Origin: Bretschneidera sinensis
Taxonomy: Eukaryota; Streptophyta; Magnoliopsida; Brassicales; Akaniaceae
DNA length: 64,000 bases
Assembly (NCBI GenBank): GCA_023935145.1
Contig: CM043700.1
Location: 143,448,828 to 143,512,827, forward strand
Reading direction: 5' to 3'
Both the position numbers and the translations under genes were made by a program. Under the pieces are notes generated by a model, which did no database searches, had not been told where the DNA came from, and was given only the letters and a program-made list of their open reading frames with translations. Below are positions 21,721 through 33,600 of this stretch, one piece after another (positions within the stretch are counted from its first letter, which is position 1; every line of letters begins with the position of its first letter).

Positions 21721-21975
21721 GATCGATTTGAAATATATAAGACCAAATTGGGCGTTTGATTGAGACTAACATGACTGTTTGGTTGGTAACGTAAGTATGA
21801 CGATGTAAACAGCTTTTGTTTTGAATGAAAAATTAGTAACCAAACATTGCTTGTGTATAATACCGTAACAATAAACAGCTTTTAGAATACAATAGCAGGT
21901 CCTTTTATGCAATTTTCTTAAAAAGACATCTCAAATTCTCCATCCACAACAGAGAAATGTCAACAAGAAAGGTCA

Positions 21976-23547
21976 CTACCTGAACTGGTGCAGCACAGAC
22001 TGACCGTTAAAATTAGGATCCCACCACTGGTGAATTCCATGAGCTCGTTTAAAATCTGGGGACTTAGTCAAATTAATAGTCAGATAAGCTGAAGGAAGTA
22101 GATGCAATGGTTCTGATTCCCTCCCGAATGCACCTGAGAACAAACTCCCTATAGAATTTTGTGTTGCAAGCCTCTCAATTTTCTTGGCTCCAATCTCCTC
22201 CATCTTCTTCCTGTGTTCAAAATACCCAATGAACTCAGAGCAAATATGATCAGCCGGGTTCACAAACAGGTAGGGAACCCATGCAGATAATACAACAAAC
22301 GGGTCATCAGTCTGAGACCCCTGGTGGTAACCCTTTACAGCAACAGCGAGTCCAGCTGTGACTAGACTGCTTGTTAGGCGGATCAAGCGCTTCAGTTTTT
22401 CGTTCTTGATTCTTTCTATGGGGACAGATACAAATGGTGGATTGAAGAGGTAAGCTTCGATGGGACAGCCCATCTTAGTCATATTCTTTCCCGCAAGCAA
22501 AGCCATAGCTGACCCCAGAGAATGTCCAGCTAACCAGATATTTGTGGCTCCAACTACAGAAACCATATTCTGGACAGACTGCATCACAAGCTGAAAACGG
22601 GAGCTCTGATGAAGTCTGTTATGAATACAATGGAGATCCAGATTTAGATCCCTTGATATGGAGCCGGGTTTCATTATTGTGCCACGTAAGGCAATAACAT
22701 AACGAGGGGCGTTTTGAGCTGAATGATTATGGTAAAAAACAATGGACTTGAATTCATAAATGGCACCAAATATGGAGTTATCAACATCATCTATGAGCAG
22801 ACGAACTAACTGAAAATTGAAAAAGTCCCACCAGGGAGGAGCTTGAGCTTGAGGCCCTAAACGGTTCTGCTGGCGGTCACGTTCTAGGATATACACTCCC
22901 TGAACCAAGCTTGCAGCAACAGATCTTCGGTGATGTGAGTTGTTCCTGTAAAAGTATTGTCATAACATAGATGATAATCCCTCAAATACACTGATTAAAA
23001 AGGGTAGAATGACGAAAAGTTACAGAAGTGGTAGCTACCAACATATATCTCAACCAAAAGAAATGAGCTACATCTAAAAGTCGACCAATCTCTCATATAG
23101 CTTTTTGCCCACCCACCCCCCCAAGAAAAAAGAAAAAAAAAAACCAACCAACCAACCGTGATGATGTAGAACCCTACATTTTGGACATGGGATATGAATA
23201 CACCATTAATTAGTCTCTTTTTCTACATATAGGTTTTATCTGATTTTCATAGTAGTAAGAGGGGCTTGGAGTCTGCATCAGCAGTAAAATTCTCAATTTG
23301 TGACCAAATATGTTACACAAGTGGCATTGATGTATAAAATTTTCAAATTAACCAAACAAAACAGAAAAGATTCATGTAGCCAACTCCATTGACTTGGATT
23401 AAGGCTTAGTTGGGTTCATTTAAATAAAACTAGCCCCAAACGAAGGTCTTACCAGTCAACAGCAGTAAGGTGTAAAGGTCCTGAAATGCTGAAAATTTGC
23501 CTCTCAGAGGTCATTAGCCCCTGCATTACTGGTTTCCTCCCTTCCAT
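21976..23547 (-). CDS. alpha/beta-hydrolase, class-3-lipase-like (At4g10955 type)
   Basis: Two coding exons, 23547-23453 and 22945-21976, join in phase across an intron with GTAAG donor and ACAG acceptor, giving 354 residues that begin MEGRKPVMQGLMTSERQIFS. The nucleophile elbow GHSLGSAMALLAG (serine near residue 174) is typical of lipase-3 hydrolases. RYVIALRGT upstream supplies the oxyanion region. VNPADHICSEF and PLHLLPSAYL sit where the Asp and His parts of the triad are expected. There is no signal peptide. In databases this plant family is often named GDSL esterase/lipase At4g10955, though the motif is GHSLG, not GDSL. It would hydrolyse an acyl ester; the substrate is unknown. A 5'-UTR intron is likely, since CTGCAG precedes the leader (about 23565). 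Confidence 0.88.
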
Positions 23548-23569
23548 GTATCCTTCTGCTGCTGCAGAG

Positions 23570-25480
23570 TAGAAGTGGCAACCAATTGTTAACGGTATAT
23601 CAAGACAAGGTCATGTTTAATATGATAAATAGCAGCAGTGGTATACAAATTATCATCACATCAGATATCATGAAAGTATTTTCCGGATCTTTTCTCTGTT
23701 TATCTTCTTCTACAATTCACAGAAACCTATTTTGGAGTAGATTGAAGGAGAAAATTTCTCAATGAAGAACATAGAATGGCTGATAGATGCAAGCTTTGTA
23801 GGATAGATCTGGATGGAATTCTAGGGAAGATTAGTCAATAAGTAAATAGTTCTTAATTTTACTTTATTTCAAAAAATTTCACCAAAATTATGCGCACCAG
23901 GTAAAGGAGATACAATTTTACGCACATGATTGATCAATTCCTAGCTCATCCAAGCAAAATCACAGCCCCAATTTCACATCATGGGGGCATCGCTACTACA
24001 TTAAAGAGAATTCAAATATCTAGGTACCTTCAATGCAGAGTAGATGTAATAAAATCAAATACTTGGCCTTAAGCTACTATTAATCACTTTTGTTGGTATG
24101 ATTCTATTAACAAGTGCCCCTAGTTTTTGTAGGATTGAAGCATTACCCGCTTACTTGCCAAACCCTCTATTGCTCTGACTCTTCATTTTACTCTAAGTAC
24201 GTGTCAGAAACATCCGAAATATTTTCAATAACGTGGGTATGATGCCTGAACCCTCCAAATCAATGAAAAATAAATAAATAGAGGACTACCCATGTCGGAT
24301 ATGTACCCACATCCGACACATATACCTGAGTCCGAGTAACATAGGCCAAAACTAGGATCACATATGGCTGCTATACAAGTAGCTACACACATAAATCCCT
24401 ACTGAGTTGGACAGGAAGCAACAGGGCCCTTGCTGGAGACACATACAAACATCCGAACTCAAATGCCAACTGAATATGCTATAACTCCTTTCTTTGAAAT
24501 CACAATTTATACTGCATTCTAACATTATCGTATTTTCATTTTGGTATTTAATTATCATTTCTAAAACATAGTGAGTTACTTGTATTGAGAGCTATGGCCA
24601 AGACCCACAATTAAAAATCATACTAATGCCCTGCACATGAACAAATGGTAAAGAATAATTTAAAAAAATTAAATATCGCACTTGCTCTAAATCCTCTAGT
24701 AAATCAGCGCAAAGCACCCATTGTTCTACTTCAATAATTTAAAAAATTAATATCTCACTTGCTCTAAATCCTCTAGTAAATCAGCGCAAAGCACCCATTG
24801 TTCTTCTTCAGAGGGGGATACATGGCCAATTTCAGTGCCAGGGAAGCCACATCAACCAAAAGAAAAGGGAGGGACCTCAAATTTTTATCTTTTGCAAAAG
24901 TTTTATAGGCAATCACACAAAAGGGAAAAAAAAGACTCCTACATTGAATTCGCTAAGCAAATGGTTTTCACTTTTTCAGTTACAGAACATGCATTGAAGG
25001 ATTAAATTGGGATTAATTAGGCCATAAAGTTACAAATAAGCTCAAACAACAGTGTTAAAGCAACCAAAAATAATAAAAGCAATGAACAAAAAATCGAATC
25101 AAACTGTTCCTTTCAAATAAAGTAATCAAAAAGTTCTCCGAAGCAAAATACAACTGCTTCACTCATTTGAGCTTCCTCTTTCTAGCTTAAAAAAATAGAA
25201 AGAGAGAGAGAGCAATGAAGAATTGTGAGCAGCATTAGCAGAAACGTTTGTGTTAACGAAAACAAATACAAATTGCCAAAAATTTATGCCTTTTGTAATA
25301 ATTTATTATAAAAATTCAGAAAGTGGCCAATCGAAGCTAGAAGGGTAAACGGGAGGCATATCATAAGACGAACATAAAGCAGATTGAAACAAAATGGGAA
25401 AGAGCTTAAAATATCCAATTTAATTCAGCTAACGAAATCTATGAATTAAAAAAGAAAGGGACACCGATCACCTTCACTTG
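23570..25480 (-). other. probable 5'-UTR intron and promoter region of the lipase gene
   Basis: No coding frame is supported. A splice acceptor-like CTCTGCAG lies just upstream of the leader at 23560-23575. The first untranslated exon was not located but may lie near 25200-25450, where purine-rich AGAGAGAG DNA occurs. It contains a tandem duplication (24655-24810). Confidence 0.4.
24655..24810. repeat. 79-bp tandem duplication
   Basis: Two adjacent copies share CACTTGCTCTAAATCCTC and AGCGCAAAGCACCCATTG with a few differences. They lie in the likely 5' intron of the lipase gene. Confidence 0.85.
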
Positions 25481-25771
25481 TGTGTATAAACAATTGAGAG
25501 GATCCCACCTTTACAGCCTCGTGAATGTAGCATCTGACAAAATCAACGTGTGGAAGCGTAAAACACAAGCATTATCTGCTAAAAGGCTCAAAAAAACCAG
25601 AGGTATTAACGAGTCTGTAAGATGGTTGACCTCGAGGAAACCGTGTGGTGTTCAGAAGATAAATGGGTTTGAAGTAAAAAAAAGTTTGCTAAAGGCTTAA
25701 TTAATTGGTAGGTGTGGTTTTGCCTAAAACGCCGCGTTTCAGAAGATAAATGGGTTTTAAGTAAAAATATC

Positions 25772-25844
25772 TGGAGGTGCGGGGAATCGAACCCCGTGCC
25801 TCTCGCATGCGAAGCGAGCGCTCTACCATATGAGCTACACCCCC
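25772..25844 (-). tRNA. tRNA-Ala (anticodon CGC), copy 1
   Basis: A 73-nt cloverleaf on the minus strand. The acceptor GGGGGTG pairs with CACCTCC, including the G3:U70 pair that marks alanine tRNAs, with discriminator A. D-arm A box is TAGCTCATATGG; anticodon stem CTCGC/GCGAG holds loop TTCGCAT (anticodon CGC, codon GCG); T-arm GGTTCGATTCC is the B box. A TTTTT stretch downstream serves as pol III terminator. CCA is not encoded, as usual in eukaryotes. Confidence 0.95.
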
Positions 25845-25929
25845 GAAGTTGTTATTGAGCTCTTAATAGAAATTGTTTAGGCTGTTGGGTAAAACGCTTC
25901 GTTTCAGAAAACTTAAGATGTAAAAATAT

Positions 25930-26002
25930 TGGAGGTGCGGGGAATCGAACCCCGTGCCTCTCGCATGCGAAGCGAGCGCTCTACCATATGAGCTACACCC
26001 CC
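25930..26002 (-). tRNA. tRNA-Ala (anticodon CGC), copy 2
   Basis: Identical in sequence to copy 1, 158 bp further along within a tandemly repeated unit. A TTTTT terminator follows on the minus strand. Confidence 0.95.
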
Positions 26003-26093
26003 GTAGTTGTCAGCTATCTCATAATAGAAATTCTGTAGGCTTTTGGAAAAAAAGCTTCGTTTCATAGAACAAAAACAAACGAAATAAAACCAT

Positions 26094-26166
26094 TGGAGGT
26101 GCGGGGAATCGAACCCCGTGCCTCTCGCATGCAAAGCGAGCGCTCTACCATATGAGCTACACCCCC
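26094..26166 (-). tRNA. tRNA-Ala (anticodon UGC), copy 3
   Basis: Differs from copies 1 and 2 in one base of the anticodon loop. TTTGCAT replaces TTCGCAT, so the anticodon is UGC and reads GCA. All stems pair, G3:U70 is kept, and TTTT follows. Confidence 0.93.
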
Positions 26167-26260
26167 ACAGTTGTCTTTAATCTCATAATAGAATATATTT
26201 TGTAGGTTGTTGCAAAAACGCTTCATTTCAAAAAACGAAAACGTAAGAAGTACAAAATAT

Positions 26261-26333
26261 TGGAGGTGCGGGAAATCGAACCGCGTGCCTCTCGCATGCG
26301 AAGCGAGCGCTCTACCATATGAGCTACACCCCC
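26261..26333 (-). tRNA. tRNA-Ala (anticodon CGC), copy 4, weakened T-arm
   Basis: It carries the same cloverleaf with anticodon CGC, but two substitutions in the T-stem leave a C-C mismatch at pair 51-63 and a G-U pair at 53-61. The B box reads GGTTCGATTTC. It may be transcribed poorly or be decaying. Confidence 0.75.
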
Positions 26334-26414
26334 GACGTGGCCCTAGTAGAGATTGTGTAGGATCTTGGATAAAACACTTTGTTTCATAAAACAATATCGT
26401 AAGAAGTAAAAATA

Positions 26415-26466
26415 TTAGAGATGCGGAGAATCGAACCCCCGTGCATGCGAAGCGAGCGCTCTACCA
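26415..26466 (-). pseudogene. broken tRNA-Ala, copy 5
   Basis: Only the T-arm and anticodon arm are recognisable (GAATCGAACCCC and GCATGCGAAGCGAGCGCTC on the plus strand). About seven bases between them are lost, and the D-arm and 5' acceptor strand have been replaced by unrelated DNA. Confidence 0.8.
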
Positions 26467-26470
26467 AAAA

Positions 26471-28255
26471 GGCCTGATCTTCGCTCTGATTATGTTGTGA
26501 GTTACGCTCTATTAATATCATATTCTTGTTGCTTATCTTTGGGTCATCTTTGGGTCTCTTTTATTATTTTCCTGAGTGAATTATTTTGGCATTAAGATTA
26601 TTAAATTAACACATCATACTATTCTAAACAATATTCATATTTCGGTTAGGTCTGAAGATCGGCTTTAAGTCAATGTGGTTTAAATTTACATCATGATTGG
26701 TACTGATTTGCACATCCTAAGGAATAGAGATTGTGGTATTACTATAATACCTGTATTTGTAAAGTAAAAGTAAATAAGTAATTTAATAAATATGATATAA
26801 AATTTAAATAATATAATTATGTAAAAGAATTAGTATTAAATAAAATAAATCTCTAAAAAAATAAAAAAAAATTATGGGATGTGAAAAAAAAAATTGGACT
26901 TGAACATCTACAAGGAAAAAGAAGAAGAAAAAAAAATTGAAAAAAAAAAAACAACAAAAGAGGCAGTAGTAGGCACCTACTGCCAAGCAAAGAAAATGGA
27001 ATGCAGAGTTTCAAATGAAACTCCGCAAGTCTTGCAGCGTGGAAACTTTGTGAGAGAGGGGGGGTTGCCAAAGAAAGAAAAAATGTGTATGTAGGACACA
27101 TGCACATTTCGTTGAGCATTTTGAGGGGGGCAGTTAGAGGCTGAAGCTAAAGTTTCGCATATATAAGTTTATGCGCCTATGTGAAATCGTATTTTCTTTC
27201 AATCTCTGGTTTTTCTCAAAACATTTGGGGACTCAAAGAAATACTGAAAGAGCAAAATTTTGAAGGGATTTTCTGTGAAATTTCATAGAGAATCATAAAA
27301 AGCTATCAGAAAAGCAGAAAGTAATAATGTAGTGGTTATTTTTGAATTTTCTGACATTTATGAAGTTTTCTTGAATTCAAAGTGGAAACTTTCAATATGT
27401 GTGATTTATATCGAATTAAAGAATAAATTATAATATTTATACAAGTATGATGTCTGGTGTTGACGATCTACAATTGAAAGAATTTCTGAGAGAAACGAGA
27501 AAGGCAAAGTGGTGATTCACGAGTAGCTTTAAGAGCTACAAGTTGGATTTACTTTAAGTAGTTTAAATAAAAATGAAATATCTAGTGATAACATTAAAAT
27601 AAATTATTGATGTATGCATGGGTGACAGATGAAAATTTGATTTATAGGTATGATAAGAAATTTGGACATGTAGAAATATTTTTCGGTGTGAAATAATATT
27701 TTTGGAAATAAAAGTTTATTTGAGAATAAAAGAGATAAATAAATTATTGATGAGTTATATTGATGTTTTAGCACGAATTATAATGAGTGAATTATAGTGG
27801 ATAATGATAAGCTTTAATGGATTATTTGATGTGATTTGGGATGAGAGAAATTTTTGTTATATAAAATTTAGAATAATCATAATAGCCAATTTAAGTGTTT
27901 TGAATTTATATGTTGTTTTTATATTACTGTTTGTATGTATATTTCATACATTGCACATATACATATGCATTAAATGAGAAAGAAAAAAATGGGGAAAACA
28001 ACTGGTCTAATGAAAATGAAAGAACCGAGAAGGCAACCGGTCTAATTGAAAAACTGTGACAGCCGGTATATGCTGAAAATAAATTTCGTGACAGCTGGGA
28101 TAAGCTGTAAACAACCAGGAAGGCAACTAGTCTAAGATAATAACAACCTGTCAACAGGTGGGAAGAATGTTCCCATCATATGCATTCATTGCATTGCATC
28201 TGTTTTAATTATTGCTTACATTATCGAAATACTGATGTGTGATGTATAAATTGTG
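26471..28255. other. AT-rich non-coding block, possibly start of a long LTR-like repeat
   Basis: No gene is seen. GGCAGTAG ... CTACTGCC (26961-26983) forms an 8-bp stem. A TATA-like GCATATATAAG lies at about 27157. From about 27960 the text is repeat-like (ACAGCCGGTATATGCTG and relatives), as in long plant LTRs. Element ends were not found. Confidence 0.35.
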
Positions 28256-28760
28256 AATTTAATTATCGATGGTTGAGTCTCAAAGAAAGAGACAATTATA
28301 GTGATAAGATTTTTGAAATGCTGAGGTGTGGTGTATTATTGTGAATATAATTAATGATGGTTAAGTCTCACTGAAAGAGACAGTTATGTGATAAGATTAT
28401 TGAAACGCTGAGGTGTAGTGTATATTGTGAATATAAATATAGATTGATGAGTCTCACAGAGAGACAATTATGGTGATAAGAATAATCTAGAGTGTAGAAT
28501 TTATAATGTGAACCTCGTTACGAGGTAATTACGAGATTGTTGGTGGTATTAAGGTGAACAAATAAATAATAGGAAGAGTCTCACAAAGGTGTGGTGTATA
28601 TTGTGAATATAAATATAGATGGATGAGTCTCACAGAGAGACATTTATGGTGATAAGAATAATCCAGAGTGTAGAATTTATTATGTGAACCTCGTTACGAG
28701 GTAATTACGAGATTGTTGGTGGTTTTAAGGTGAACAAATAAATAATAGGAAGAGATTGAT
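28256..28760. repeat. nested tandem repeats with a palindromic core
   Basis: About four diverged copies of an 85-bp unit (GAGTCTCA..GAGAGACA..TATGGTGATAAGA) start near 28266, 28352, 28438 and 28610. The last two are part of a longer 150-170-bp duplication that also repeats CTCGTTACGAG, a perfect palindrome, followed by GTAATTACGAGATTG. It is non-coding. Confidence 0.75.
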
Positions 28761-30619
28761 AGAGAATAAATATCATGACATGTGTAATGATAGTAGAGTG
28801 TTAGTATTGAGGGTATGATATATAAATTGATTAAATATTAAAAGATTGTTTATACAAATGAGTACTTTTAGTAAATGTAATTCACTGAGTTTGTGAAGCT
28901 CACTCCTCATTGTACAATGATTTTCAAGTAACAAGCTTGATAAATAGTTTGGTGAGTTGAAGTTCAGAAGAAATCATTTTTGTAAGTCACATGCGTGTCA
29001 TCATCCTTAGATTAAAGAGAAAATAAAATGAAAATTTTATTTGTAAATATTCATGCATTTTACATTGTATAAAATGTTTAAAAATCGGATTGAGGTAAAA
29101 TTTCTTTTGGTGTTATTTATTTTTTTATTACATATATGTGTCGTGCTGGGATTCTCAAAATGTGGTGATACCGTTTCGGGAGTGACCAATTCGAGATGGA
29201 TCGTTACAATTACAAATGACAAAACATGATTAGATTTAAGCTAACCAACTTAAATTTGGTATCCCAAACATGGCCTTCATAAAAAGAGATCATGAAGTAA
29301 AGGTTCAATCTGCGAATCTTGTAACTTATGCGCAACCATGTAAATTTGTAGGCACATTTTAACCTTAGAGGCTAAATTGTATAAATCAAAGCTTTATGTT
29401 TAATTTAACATTACTGAAAATAATATTTCAAGTTCGATTCAAATTATTGTTGTTACACTTAAATAAAAATGTTAGTTGTCAGATTAAAATCTTTAACTTT
29501 TTTCCGGTCAAAATATATATAACCTTATTTGATATCTCATATGAAAAAAAATGACAGGCTTAAACCTTGCTAATGAGAAGAGAAAATCACAATTGATATT
29601 AGGGTTGTAAGTGAAGCGACATACTCGTGAACAAACTCGCGAGATTCAGTTAAAGTTTATTTATATTCATTTATTTATCATGCAAATGAGTCTAAACAAA
29701 ATTTCAAAGTTCATTTATTAAACAAGTTGAACTTGAATATAAGTATGCTCGGTTCATTTAAGCTTATGAACATCTCATTTATATGTTTGTTTAAAATTTA
29801 CTCAAATATTATTTAAGAGTTCGTTTATGGTCAACTAGAACTCCTTTAAAGGGTATATAACCCTCAATTCTCACTATCACTTATGACCACCAACTTTATA
29901 TTTTTTTCAAAATTTAGTTTCTTTTCCCCATTACTTGTCTTGCCGTCAAATAAAAAGAAAAAAAATGTTTATATAAATATTCATTAAGTTTATAATCAAT
30001 TACGCGGTTCGACTTATTTACACTTTAACTAACTTATAATATGATTAATTTAGAGGCAATTTTTTTCTTTCTTTTAGAAAATGTCAAGACAGCTAATTCA
30101 TGTTTGAATAATAATAATAAATACTCAACCTCCAAAGAGCGAAGATAAAGAATTCCAAAAAGGAGAAAAGGTCAATAAAGGCTGTCCAATGAAATTGGGT
30201 GATAAATAGAAGAAAAAATAATACTCCAAGCTGAACGTTGTTTTCACCAACTCCAAGGGCATTTTTGTAAGCACGGAAATCAAAGCAAATATTACCACGT
30301 CAATCGTTGTTTAGTCAACTCTCATTTTTCGTTGATATGGGTTTAAATTATTAAATTAAAATCAATTAAAAATTTATTAATAATATTATTTTATATATTT
30401 TATATCTATATTAATATTATTAATAAAAAAATTTAAAATTATTAATTAAATTTTTCACTTATCGAAATCATTCTTTTTATATTCAAACTTTTCAATAATA
30501 TTTTAGCTCCCAAGACCCCCACAATTTTAAAGTCTCCAACATCTGCAAAACCATTGAAAAACAAACACAAAAAGATATGTGAAAAAAAAAGAAAAAAAAG
30601 GGAAGAGAAGCAGAAAAAG
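28761..30619. other. intergenic DNA with possible LTR end and hAT-like relic
   Basis: Bases 29140-29213 end GGGAGTGACC...GTTACA, similar in style to plant LTR 3' ends. Bases about 29599-29870 start TAGGGTTGTAAGTGAAGCG with GAACAAACTCG words and end ATATAACCCTCA, resembling a non-autonomous hAT element, but no 8-bp duplication was found. There is no gene. Confidence 0.35.
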
Positions 30620-33600
30620 ATGGCGCCTAACAGCAAGTCATCATCGTCGGAATATGAAGAGCCACTGAGCCCGGCAGCTAGATTATTTCATTCGCCGCGG
30701 TTTAACTGTTACATAATCGCGATTATGGGCTGCAAGATTAGGATTAATCCAAGTGTTGTCATACAAGGATTAAGCCATACTTTGATCAAGCATCCTCGTT
30801 TCTCCAGCAAACTGGTATGCAAAAATAGCTAACACTTCTACTCTTTTTTTTTTTAATCTGCTTTGCCTTCGATTTCTAGTTTCTCCAGCAAACCGGTATG
30901 CAAAAATAATACCTCTACTCTTCTTCTTTTTTAATCTGCTTTTCCTTATTTTGATTTCTAGTTTCTCCATCTTGGTTTTTTTTCTCTGTTTCTTCTTTTT
31001 CTTATTAAAAAAAATGTTTGGGTTTGACCTGCATATATATGACACCCAATTGATTTTTGGATGTTTTCTCACACAATGTAGTAACTTCAAGAAACAGGAA
31101 AAGTTTTTTTTTTTTTTCATTTTCTTGTTGGATTCAATGACCAGAAGAGGAAATAATATTTGTTTGGGTAATTTTTTGTACATGTCCCCTGGGTTTATGA
31201 TCACGTGAGACAGGCATTCAATTGCCAGTATAAACAGGAACTCTCAATAAATGTAATAATAGTAGTTCAACTGCATCATTTACTTTCAATAAATATACCT
31301 TCCGTATAAAAAGTACATAAGAATGATAATTTGCATTTAATCTGTTGAAAATAATTATATAAACTGTGGGAGGAGATTTTTTCTATAATCTTTTATCGGG
31401 TAAATATCACGTTATTTATAGTATTGACGTGATATTAATTTAATAATGCATCGAAGATTATTTTAATTTTTAACTTATTAAGTAAAGTCATATCTTCTTT
31501 AGTAATTAGATAAGATAATTTTTTTTTATTTAAACGATGTTAGATGAATGTCAAGATCGTACAATTTATACTATTTGATTTAAGTTTAAAACTTAAACAA
31601 TCCAGATTGATATGCTGAATCAGAGTTAATCTTGAGTCGAAATCAAATCTAAGATTCAGTACGATTTGATTCGATTAATCTGATTAAGTAAATCAACAAT
31701 TTTTTTTTTAAAAAAAAGTTATAGAAGAAAAGCTCAAGGCAAAATGTTCGGATTAAAATAAACATAATTCATTAGTTTTTTTTTTTTTCATTTAAGTTAT
31801 TTTAAAATTTTAGTACTTTTAAATTTTTTTGTAACTAAACAAACAAGTTTCATTCATATCTTTAATTTCAATCTATGATAGTATTAAGTATAATATTATT
31901 TTCGTTTGTTTTTATTAATTTATTATATTATTATGTTATCTTAATTGCTAGTAACTCACTGTTATAAGACTAAACATGCTAATTAGAGTTTAGATCACGA
32001 TGAAATTCAAACTAACATCACTTGTTTAGAGATAAGCGACTTTTCAATTGATCACAATTATTCAGTATGTATTAAAATATTTCATTTTAACGTATTTTGT
32101 TTATTTTGTACATATACACAACAATTTAAATTAATTTTATTATCTAATGCTCGAATCTTGATTTACGATTTAACAACTATGATTTATTGTGACATGACAC
32201 TCTCCAATAGTGGATCTTTTCAAAAATTCTCCTCAGTTACTATCATTTACATGATTTGAGATCTAAAGTCGAATCCCCAATCCAGGCAGCAACTCTCTTA
32301 TGATAAGATTTTCACTTGCATTTTCATACTCTTAGCAAGAACATTAAAAATGGAAGTGATTGATTGATTACCACCTATTTGCTGCATATACTTACAAAAA
32401 AAAAAAAATCTCTTATGGTACATTTTTTGAAACATTAAAATCAGGTGATTGATGATGACAAGAGAGGGAAACCAAGATGGACAAGAACAATAGTAAACGT
32501 AGAAGATCATGTTGTTGTTCCAGATTTAGACCCAGAAATGGGATCACCAGACCAATTTGTTGAAGACTACATATCAAACCTTACAACAATCCCCATGGAC
32601 ATATCAAAACCATTATGGGAAGTCCACCTCCTCAATGTCAAAACCTCAGATGCTAACTCTGTTGGGGTTTTCAGGATTCATCACTCCATCGGTGATGGAA
32701 TGTCCCTTATGTCTCTCCTCCTTGCTTGCACTCGAAAAACATCGGACCCCGAGGCGTTGCCTAGCGTTCCAGTGCAGAAACAGGCAGGTTCAAGAAATTC
32801 AGGCATGTTTTGGCTTTGGTGGTTGCTTTTGGCTGTTTGGTCTATTTTAAGGTTGATTTTGAATACTATAGTGGATGCCAATGTGTTTCTGGCAACCATA
32901 TTGTTTTTGAAAGATACAAAGACTCCTCTCAAAGGTGAACTTGGGGTCGAGCATAATCCAAAGAGGTTTGTGCATCGGACTGTTAGTTTGGATGACATCA
33001 AGCTAGTGAAAAATGCAATGAAAATGGTACGTTCAATCGACTTTTTTTTTACTAATAAATCACATTATTTTTCTCAAATTAAATGAAAAAAATTAAGTTA
33101 TGTACGATAAAATTGAAACCCAAAAAAACTTGCTTTTGACACTTCAAAATTTAGACTTTTCAATCTCACATCAAGAGTGATAGAAGTTAATTTTGAAGTG
33201 AAGATATCTTTTTACCTTATGCTAATTACTAACAAAATAAGTAAATCAGTTTTTGGGTTTCAATTTCCTAATTGATGCATGCTTATTTTTTTCTTACTGC
33301 TTCTAGGATTATTTATACTTAAAATTTTAAATCTCTTTTCTTGTTTTTTTGTTGCTGTTGTTGTTGATTTATTAGACTATCAATGATGTTGTGTTGGGAG
33401 TAACACAAGCTGGTCTCTCTCGATATCTAAATCGAAGATACGGTGAGCTTTTTTTTTAGATAAATTAATAAAAAAAATTGTTTGGAATCCCATTTAAAAT
33501 AGGATTAAAGTAACTTTTCCTTCTCACTTTAAAAGGGATCGTGATTTTATATTTTTTTATAAGTAGTGAATTTATAATCTATCTAATTAATAAGTTTTGT

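Larger units (their letters stand above)
25650..26470 (-). repeat. tandem array of about 160-bp tRNA-Ala units
   Basis: tRNA starts are spaced 158, 164, 167 and about 155 bp apart. The spacers share AAACGCTTCGTTTCA and GTAAAAATATTGGAG motifs. The array therefore arose by repeated duplication of tRNA plus spacer. A spacer-only remnant (TTCAGAAGATAAATGGGTTT) recurs at 25650 and 25737. Confidence 0.85.

Noticed and set aside
25482..25700. 72-codon plus-strand frame next to the tRNA array
   Set aside because: No domain. It overlaps the array spacer repeat and the lipase 5' region on the other strand.
25913..26394. Protein-like frames with repeating words across the tRNA array
   Set aside because: These are translations of the tandem tRNA genes, not coding sequence.
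26961..26983. Short perfect hairpin, possible microRNA
   Set aside because: The stem is only 8 bp and there is no longer foldback around it, so a microRNA precursor is not supported.
29599..29870. Possible second hAT element
   Set aside because: The ends only weakly resemble inverted repeats and no 8-bp target duplication was found. It is noted as debris only.
30770..31204. 144-codon minus-strand frame
   Set aside because: A by-product of the 81-bp duplication and poly(A)/(T) tracts in WSD intron 1.
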